Assembly (NCBI GenBank): GCA_001603685.1
Contig: LUZO01000060.1
Span: forward strand, 1-9,140
Direction of reading: 5' to 3'
DNA: 9,140 nt
Origin: Bacteroidales bacterium Bact_23
GTDB taxonomy: Bacteria; Bacteroidota; Bacteroidia; Bacteroidales; Lentimicrobiaceae
The notes below the pieces were generated by a model, which saw only the letters and a program-made list of their open reading frames with translations, did not search any database and was not told the DNA's origin. Of the stretch, positions 1 through 5,039 are shown piece by piece (the first letter of the stretch is position 1; each line of letters begins with the position of its first letter). A program made the translations under genes and the position numbers.

Positions 1-193
1 GGTTGATACATGGCAAAAGAAAGCAGATAAAACTTCCCATCCGATTACATATTTTATTATTTTCCAGCCTGATACATATCTTTTTAAGGTGATTTAAGCT
101 TTCCGGCTCAAAGTTTTCTGAGCGGGCAAATAATAGATTTCAATGAAAATCACCGGCTTTTCCCGGAAATTTTCTCATATGCATTCTTCAATT

Positions 194-211
194 CTTTGTA
201 ACTTTGTAACT
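194..211 (+). promoter_or_regulatory. Bacteroidota-type promoter (-7 element) for the CBS-domain gene
   Basis: TAACTTTG at 199-206 matches the Bacteroidota -7 consensus TAnnTTTG and lies 24 bases before the ATG at 231, which leaves a short leader. It sits inside a tandem duplication of the 8-mer CTTTGTAA (194-201 and 202-209). I see no good TTG in the expected -33 position, so this is a one-element match supported by position. Confidence 0.5.
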
Positions 212-230
212 GAGATAAACGCTTACTGCC

Positions 231-893
231 ATGCTAGCCAAAGAACTGATCAGCGACATCATTCTGCCGTTAAAGACCTCTGATACAGGCATTACCGCCC
301 TCAACTGGATGGAAGAATTCAGGGTATCGCATCTTCCCATAGTCAACAATCAGGATTTCTTGGGCCTGATTTCGGAAGCCGATATCTATGAGATGAACAG
401 CTATGAGGAGCCGCTGGGCAATCATGCACTCTCGCTTCAGAAGCCTTATGTAATGGAGCATCAGCATGTTTACGATGTCATCCGTCAGGTTTATGAGCAC
501 AAGCTAACGCTGATTCCGGTGATCAATGCCAACAACCATTACCTGGGTTCCATTACGCTGCAGTGCCTGGTCAAATACTTTGCGCGCCTTGCCGCAGTTG
601 ACAATCCCGGCGGCATCATCGTGCTTGAGATGGGCGTCCGCGACTATTCGCTCAGCGAAATCGCACAGATTGTGGAGTCGAATGATGCAAGCATCCTCAG
701 CCTCTATATCAATGTGCTACCCGATTCAAACCGCATGGAGGTGACCCTGAAAATCAACCGGATGGACATCGGCGCCGTTATCCAGACCTTCAACAGATTC
801 AATTACGAAATCAAGGCCTCGTTTTTCGAGGATGATTACAACGATACCCTGCGCGACAGGTACGAATCACTGATGAAGTTTCTGGATATCTGA
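231..893 (+). CDS. CBS-pair protein with C-terminal ACT-like domain
   Basis: A 220-residue cytosolic protein with no signal peptide or membrane segment. Residues about 7-56 form a first CBS motif, with the characteristic HLPIV strand at 34-38 and LGLISEADI at 44-52. Residues about 72-120 form a second, with LIPVI at 94-98 and YLGSIT at 104-109. CBS pairs usually bind adenosine nucleotides or related ligands and act as regulatory sensors. Residues about 127-220, starting GGIIVLEM, resemble the ACT-like tail of AcuB-type CBS proteins (inference from pattern). The gene ends TGATG, so its stop shares one base with the next start at 893, indicating translational coupling to the Omp85 gene. The ATG at 231 is chosen because it follows the promoter and begins just before the first CBS strand. 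No Shine-Dalgarno is visible. The family is clear; the ligand and the regulated partner are unknown. Confidence 0.88.
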   Translation: MLAKELISDIILPLKTSDTGITALNWMEEFRVSHLPIVNNQDFLGLISEADIYEMNSYEEPLGNHALSLQKPYVMEHQHVYDVIRQVYEHKLTLIPVINANNHYLGSITLQCLVKYFARLAAVDNPGGIIVLEMGVRDYSLSEIAQIVESNDASILSLYINVLPDSNRMEVTLKINRMDIGAVIQTFNRFNYEIKASFFEDDYNDTLRDRYESLMKFLDI

Positions 894-2299
894 TGAATCT
901 CCGCTTCTTTATTGTTCTGCTGCTTGCCCTGATGGCCGGCAACTCCCTGTTTTCAGCCGCACCGCATCCCGATGGCGATTCTCTTGTTGCCGTGGGCAAT
1001 ATTTCCATTCTTGGCAACCACAAAACCAAAGATTACATCATTCTTCGGGAGTTTACCTTCAGGCCGGGCGATACCCTTTCACTGAATGCCCTGAACCATG
1101 GCCTTGCCGAAACGGTAAAAAATCTTCAGCGACAGCCGCTGTTTCACTTTGTGGAAACTGAAATTACGCTGCATCCCGCCAACACCGCCGATATTGAGGT
1201 CAGGGTTCAGGAGCGCTGGTACACCTGGCTTTGGCCCATCGTTGACTTTTCCGACCGAAACTTCAATGCCTGGCTTGCTGCGAAAGACCTCAGCCGCCTG
1301 TCGTACGGTCTGTTCCTTCAGCAGGAGAACTTCAGGGGCAGGCTCGAAAAACTGCATATAATGGCGGTAGCGGGATATCAGCAACAGCTTTATGCCCTCT
1401 ACGAGGCGCCTTATCTGAATAAAAGTAAGACGCTTGGTACCGGTCTGATGATAACCACCGCCCGCGAACGGGAAACGGCGTTCCGCACCTACGAAAACAG
1501 ACAGGAATACTTCCGGCATACCGGGTTTCTGCGCCATTATACGGAAGCATCCGTATTTCTGAAATACAGGCCGGGCGTTCATTTTACCCATACCCTCGCT
1601 TGTGAAGCCGGTTTTTTCCGCTTGAGCGATACCCTGCTGGCGCTGAATCCCGATTATGCGGCAACTTCGGACAGCAAGGCTTTCATTCCGGTGATTGCCT
1701 ATTTCTTTAAAGCCGATTTCCGCGATCAGCGCGCCTATCCCCTTTCCGGCTGGTATGCCGATGCCCTTCTGGAATGGAACGGAATAGTGCCCGCCTCCGG
1801 CTTCAACTATCTGACGCTGAGAAGTTCTGCACGGAAACACCTGCCTTTGCGAGGGCGGTGGTATCTGGCGCTGGGAGCAGAAGCAAAATTCTCGGCAAAA
1901 GGACTGAAGCCCTGGTTCCGCAATCAGGGGCTGGGCTATAACCGCGACTATGTCCGGGGTTATGAGTATCAGGTGATTGACGGGGACCACTTCTGGGTGG
2001 CAAAGACAAACCTCCGTTATGCGGTGCTACCACTCCGGATACTCAGGATGGGATTTATCAGGGCGGAACAATTCAATACCATCCCGGTATCGGCCTATCT
2101 GGGTGTATTTGCCGACACCGGAAAAGCCTGGGGAGGGTATAACATCAGCAATACCAACACCTTGCACGGCCGTCAGCTCTATGGCGCCGGGCTGGGACTC
2201 GATGTGGTTACCTACTACGATAAGGTACTCAGAATTGAAACCTCGATGAACCGCGAAGGCAAAACCGGGCTATTCATACATTTTATGGCAGCAATCTGA
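893..2299 (+). CDS. Single-POTRA Omp85/BamA-TamA family outer-membrane protein
   Basis: A 468-residue exported barrel protein. Residues 1-22 are a signal peptide with a long hydrophobic core; cleavage is likely after FSA, giving a mature N-terminus of Ala-Pro rather than Gln. Residues about 33-108 make one POTRA domain (NISILGNHKTKDYIILREF at 36-54, then a strand ending in EVRVQER). Residues about 110-468 look like a 16-strand Omp85 barrel. The hallmark loop-6 motif is present as VRGY at 354-357. The last strand contains GLFIHF (459-464), followed by four residues. BamA normally has five POTRAs and over 750 residues, so this is a short paralog, not the essential BamA, which is encoded downstream at 5036. 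Short Omp85 proteins may insert or export particular clients, or may be lipases or adhesins with fused domains; no such fused domain is present here. It starts on the stop codon of the CBS gene, with no Shine-Dalgarno, so it is probably co-translated with it. Its client is unknown. Confidence 0.85.
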   Translation: MNLRFFIVLLLALMAGNSLFSAAPHPDGDSLVAVGNISILGNHKTKDYIILREFTFRPGDTLSLNALNHGLAETVKNLQRQPLFHFVETEITLHPANTADIEVRVQERWYTWLWPIVDFSDRNFNAWLAAKDLSRLSYGLFLQQENFRGRLEKLHIMAVAGYQQQLYALYEAPYLNKSKTLGTGLMITTARERETAFRTYENRQEYFRHTGFLRHYTEASVFLKYRPGVHFTHTLACEAGFFRLSDTLLALNPDYAATSDSKAFIPVIAYFFKADFRDQRAYPLSGWYADALLEWNGIVPASGFNYLTLRSSARKHLPLRGRWYLALGAEAKFSAKGLKPWFRNQGLGYNRDYVRGYEYQVIDGDHFWVAKTNLRYAVLPLRILRMGFIRAEQFNTIPVSAYLGVFADTGKAWGGYNISNTNTLHGRQLYGAGLGLDVVTYYDKVLRIETSMNREGKTGLFIHFMAAI

Positions 2300-2320
2300 C
2301 CAGGACAAGCGCTTCTGTCG

Positions 2321-2328
2321 TACATTTG
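2321..2328 (+). promoter_or_regulatory. -7 promoter element for nadK
   Basis: TACATTTG exactly fits TAnnTTTG and lies in the 71-base gap between the Omp85 gene and nadK. Transcription would start a few bases after it, giving a leader of roughly 35 bases before the ATG at 2371. No convincing -33 TTG is present about 17-20 bases upstream. The in-frame TTG at 2326-2328 is part of this element, so it should not be taken as a start codon. Confidence 0.55.
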
Positions 2329-2370
2329 CAAAAGATTAGTACTGTTAAGGCTTCACAACAAAACAGGGAA

Positions 2371-3249
2371 ATGAAGATAGCACTTTTCGGAAGGACCTTT
2401 GCCGATGGCCTTTTTTTTCACTTTCAGCAACTGATTGAGATTCTGGAACAGCACCATGCCGGCATCATCCTTCACAGGCCGTTTTATGAGTTTGTAAAGG
2501 GCAAAACAACATTCGCCTCTGAGCCTGAGGTATTTGAAACGCACAAAGAACTGCGTGCAAAGGCCGGTTTTATGTTTTCCATAGGAGGCGACGGTACCAT
2601 GCTCGAAGCCATAACCCTGATCAGAGATTCCGGCATTCCGCTGATGGGCATCAACCTGGGCCGAATGGGATTCCTCTCCAGCATTCCGAAGGAAGAGATC
2701 AGGCAGACCATAACGGCTCTTGTAAACGGCGATTATTCCCTCGACAAACGCTCACTGCTGTGCGTGGAATCGCCGGCACAGCTTTTCGGAGAAATGAACT
2801 ACGCCCTGAACGAACTTACCGTCAACAAGAAAGATACCGGATCGATGATTCTGGTGCATGTTTATGTTGACGGAATCCTGCTCAATTCATACTGGGCCGA
2901 TGGGCTGATTATCGCCACACCCACCGGATCCACCGCATATTCACTGAGTTGCAACGGCCCCATCATCACCCCCGACTCCGAAAATTTTGTCATTACCCCC
3001 ATTGCCACACACAATTTAACCGTAAGGCCTGTCGTTATCCCTGACAAAAGCGTAATCAGGCTGAAGATTGAAGGTCGGATGTCGCAGTATCTGATCGGGC
3101 TCGATTCCAGATATGCAGTAATTGACGCTGAAACGGAAATAATCGTCAGAAAAGCAGCATTTAACATCAACCTGGTTCAGCGGCACGACGACAACTTCTT
3201 CAATACCATCAGGCAAAAGCTTATGTGGGGGCGCGATGTGCGCATCTGA
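2371..3249 (+). CDS. nadK: NAD kinase
   Basis: ATP-dependent NAD+ kinase, 292 residues from the ATG at 2371. It phosphorylates the 2' hydroxyl of NAD to give NADP in the cytosol and is the main bacterial source of NADP. Visible family motifs are GGDGTM at 72-77, whose Asp74 is the expected catalytic base and nucleotide-binding residue; NEL at 147-149, the NE/D motif that contacts NAD; and the segment from ADG (176-178) through ATPTGSTAYSLS, the substrate-binding core. The length is normal for the family. A longer reading from a TTG at 2326 adds 15 residues, but that TTG lies inside the promoter -7 element and the extra residues look non-conserved, so MKIALFGRTF is the likely N-terminus. The gene has its own promoter and is separated from the downstream barrel gene by about 140 bases with another promoter. 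It is probably transcribed alone or with weak read-through from the CBS/Omp85 pair. Confidence 0.95.
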   Translation: MKIALFGRTFADGLFFHFQQLIEILEQHHAGIILHRPFYEFVKGKTTFASEPEVFETHKELRAKAGFMFSIGGDGTMLEAITLIRDSGIPLMGINLGRMGFLSSIPKEEIRQTITALVNGDYSLDKRSLLCVESPAQLFGEMNYALNELTVNKKDTGSMILVHVYVDGILLNSYWADGLIIATPTGSTAYSLSCNGPIITPDSENFVITPIATHNLTVRPVVIPDKSVIRLKIEGRMSQYLIGLDSRYAVIDAETEIIVRKAAFNINLVQRHDDNFFNTIRQKLMWGRDVRI

Positions 3250-3272
3250 CACCGGCAGAAATTGATTACCGC

Positions 3273-3301
3273 TTTGTGGCTCAAATTTTTTCTTACTTTT
3301 G
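3273..3301 (+). promoter_or_regulatory. Two-part Bacteroidota promoter for the PorG-like gene
   Basis: TTTG at 3273-3276, a 17-base spacer, then TACTTTTG at 3294-3301: a full match to the TTTG / TAnnTTTG arrangement used by the primary sigma factor of this phylum. It lies 87 bases upstream of the chosen ATG at 3389, leaving a leader of about 80 bases that contains a 10-codon open frame (3354-3386). Confidence 0.7.
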
Positions 3302-3353
3302 CATGCCAATTAAGTTCGGGGGATCTGCAAAGGTATAAACCTGCTGTAAAACC

Positions 3354-3386
3354 ATGAACCTGAAGTCATCCGGACATTGTTACTGA
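3354..3386 (+). other. Possible leader/upstream ORF of ten codons
   Basis: An ATG at 3354 opens a ten-codon frame reading MNLKSSGHCY, whose TGA ends at 3386, two bases before the ATG of the PorG-like gene at 3389. It lies downstream of the predicted transcription start, so it would be on the mRNA. A stop this close to the next start could couple translation. It is short enough to arise by chance, and there is no clear ribosome-binding site. Confidence 0.2.
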
Positions 3387-3388
3387 TT

Positions 3389-4204
3389 ATGAAAAGAGGT
3401 ATTCTGTTAATATATTTCCTGCTAATTACCCTGCTGGCGGGTGCCCAGAGTTACGCCGAAATCGGAATCTTCGGTGGCGGATCCTATTATCTGGGCGACC
3501 TGAACCCCGGCCGGCAGTTTCTTCTGACCAAACCAGCCCTGGGCGGATTTGTCAGACATAACTTCAATGAGAGACTGGCTGTAAAAGGAAGCCTCCACTA
3601 CGGAACCCTGCATGGCGATGACGCCGTTTCGAAAGTAAATACCGCCCGCAACCTGAATTTCACCAGCCACATTACAGATATTTCGGGAACTTTTGAATTC
3701 AACTTCTTCGAATATTTCATCGGCAGCCTCCGCCATTATGTAACTCCCTATATGTACGGCGGCGCTTCGGTATTCTTTTTCAACCCGAAAGCTACCTACA
3801 ACGGAACCACCTACCAGCTTCACGATCTGGGAACCGAAGGCCAGGGCAGCGCCGTTTACCCCGACAGAAAACCCTACAAACGAACCGGATTTGCAGTTCC
3901 TTTCGGCATCGGAATCAAATACAGCCTGAACAACTTCATTGGAATGTCGCTCGACTGGCGAATGAACAAAACATTTTCCGATTACATTGATGATGTAAGC
4001 AAAACCTATTATCTCGATCTGAGGAGCATATCGGCCGGCGAAGCCGATGCGCACGAAATCGCATCCGATCCCACTCTGAGCCATTCCACCGGAATGCAGC
4101 GCGGAGATTCGAAAGGCAACGACTGGTACTCGTATATAGGTGCAAGTGTCTCTGTCAGGGTAAATTACCTGAAACGCACCCGATGCCTTAACATTTATTA
4201 TTAA
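3389..4204 (+). CDS. PorG-like (DUF6089 family) outer-membrane beta-barrel protein
   Basis: A 271-residue exported protein. Residues 1-19 are a signal peptide (MKRG, then a hydrophobic run ending in AGA), cut before Gln20. The mature start EIGIFGGGSYYLGDLNPG and the rest of the chain, rich in alternating aromatic/polar strands (for example the segment ending YVTPYMYGGASVFFF), fit a small outer-membrane barrel of the DUF6089/PorG type. PorG in Porphyromonas gingivalis is an outer-membrane component of the type IX secretion system and is encoded directly upstream of uppS and bamA, the same order as here. Assignment rests on that synteny and the N-terminal pattern; I cannot confirm the T9SS role from this window. 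The ATG at 3389 is preferred over an in-frame TTG at 3377 because it places a basic residue pair right at the start of the signal peptide. The gene has its own promoter and no Shine-Dalgarno. Confidence 0.75.
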   Translation: MKRGILLIYFLLITLLAGAQSYAEIGIFGGGSYYLGDLNPGRQFLLTKPALGGFVRHNFNERLAVKGSLHYGTLHGDDAVSKVNTARNLNFTSHITDISGTFEFNFFEYFIGSLRHYVTPYMYGGASVFFFNPKATYNGTTYQLHDLGTEGQGSAVYPDRKPYKRTGFAVPFGIGIKYSLNNFIGMSLDWRMNKTFSDYIDDVSKTYYLDLRSISAGEADAHEIASDPTLSHSTGMQRGDSKGNDWYSYIGASVSVRVNYLKRTRCLNIYY

Positions 4205-4236
4205 TCTGATTAACAAATATTAACACCATTTATTGA

Positions 4237-4266
4237 TTGGTATTTAAAAAATAGATGGTACTTTCG
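4237..4266 (+). promoter_or_regulatory. Promoter for the uppS-bamA operon
   Basis: TTG at 4237-4239, a 19-base spacer, then TACTTTCG at 4259-4266, one mismatch from TAnnTTTG. The upstream sequence (4200-4250) is very AT-rich, as is usual for strong promoters in this phylum. The expected transcription start at about 4271-4275 is only about ten bases before the ATG at 4284, giving an almost leaderless mRNA. Confidence 0.55.
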
Positions 4267-4283
4267 TTACCTGATTGAAAAGA

Positions 4284-5039
4284 ATGGACTATAAAGAGAA
4301 AATTGATCCCGCAAAGCTGCCACAACATATTGCCATTATTATGGATGGCAATGGCCGCTGGGCCCAGAACCGGGGTCAGGTAAGGGTATTCGGACACCAG
4401 AACGGAGTGGAATCGGTACGCCAGACAGCCACCGCTGCCGCCGAACTCGGTATTAAATACCTTACCCTCTACGCATTTTCAACTGAAAACTGGAAAAGGC
4501 CAAAAATTGAAGTTGACGCACTGATGAACCTGCTGGTGTCATCCCTGAGTTCAGAACTCGGAACCCTGATGGACAACAACATCCGGCTCAGGGCAATCGG
4601 CGATGTGAGCCATCTGGATCAGGAGTGCTACAGCCAGTTGCAGGAAACCATCGGCCTAACCTCGGGAAACACCCGGATGGAACTGATTCTGGCACTCAAC
4701 TACAGCGGAAAGTGGGACATTGCTACAGCCGCACGCAAAATCGCCGAAGATGCCGTAACCGGGAAAATCAATACGGACGACATCAGCCAGGAACTGTTCG
4801 GTACCTATCTGGATACAAAAGACTTTCCGGATCCCGAACTGCTTATCCGCACCAGTGGCGAATACAGAATCAGTAACTTCCTTATCTGGCAAATGGCTTA
4901 CTCCGAATTATATTTTACCCCCGTTTTGTGGCCCGACTTCAGAAAAGCGGACCTGTATGAAGCAATCTACGATTTCCAGCAAAGAGAAAGACGCTTTGGA
5001 ATGATCAGTGAACAAATAAAACCTGCCGACGATAAATGA
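4284..5039 (+). CDS. uppS: Isoprenyl transferase (undecaprenyl diphosphate synthase)
   Basis: A cis-prenyltransferase of 251 residues that condenses isopentenyl diphosphate onto farnesyl diphosphate to build the C55 polyprenyl carrier used for peptidoglycan, O-antigen and capsule synthesis. It is peripheral to the cytoplasmic membrane. Motifs seen: IMDGNGRWA at 19-27, with Asp21 the catalytic/Mg-associated residue; FSTENWKRP at 65-73; and RTSGEYRISNF at 189-199, with Arg189 and Arg195 for diphosphate binding. Glu208 in the AYSELYFTPVLWPDF segment is the expected metal ligand. Length is typical. A TTG at 4275 would add three residues (MKR) but lies at or next to the predicted transcription start, so I choose the ATG at 4284. 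The 3' end overlaps bamA by four bases (ATGA), implying translational coupling of lipid-carrier supply and outer-membrane assembly genes. The family also contains longer-chain polyprenyl synthases, so chain length is inferred. Confidence 0.95.
   Translation: MDYKEKIDPAKLPQHIAIIMDGNGRWAQNRGQVRVFGHQNGVESVRQTATAAAELGIKYLTLYAFSTENWKRPKIEVDALMNLLVSSLSSELGTLMDNNIRLRAIGDVSHLDQECYSQLQETIGLTSGNTRMELILALNYSGKWDIATAARKIAEDAVTGKINTDDISQELFGTYLDTKDFPDPELLIRTSGEYRISNFLIWQMAYSELYFTPVLWPDFRKADLYEAIYDFQQRERRFGMISEQIKPADDK

Noticed and set aside
1..40. Minus-strand ATG at 40-38 with 13 codons open to the edge, hydrophobic, as a possible divergent exported protein
   Set aside because: Too short to judge, and no TAnnTTTG promoter element is present upstream on the minus strand.
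2..97. 31-codon plus-strand frame from the left edge to TAA at 95-97, as a possible 3' end of an upstream gene
   Set aside because: A second frame over the same bases is also open to about 90, the region is AT-rich like non-coding sequence, and no family is recognisable. It cannot be decided without sequence to the left.
103..126. Hairpin CCGGCTC / GAGCGGG with a ten-base loop
   Set aside because: It has a mismatch in the stem and no T-run on either side, so it does not qualify as a terminator. No regulatory class is recognised.
1079..1990. 303-codon open frame on the minus strand
   Set aside because: It lies wholly inside the Omp85 gene, which has a signal peptide, POTRA and VRGY motif. 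The minus-strand translation shows no recognisable family and looks like a codon-bias shadow.
3422..4216. 264-codon open frame on the minus strand
   Set aside because: It is antisense to the PorG-like gene and covers almost all of it. It has no promoter match and no family signature, so it is a shadow frame.
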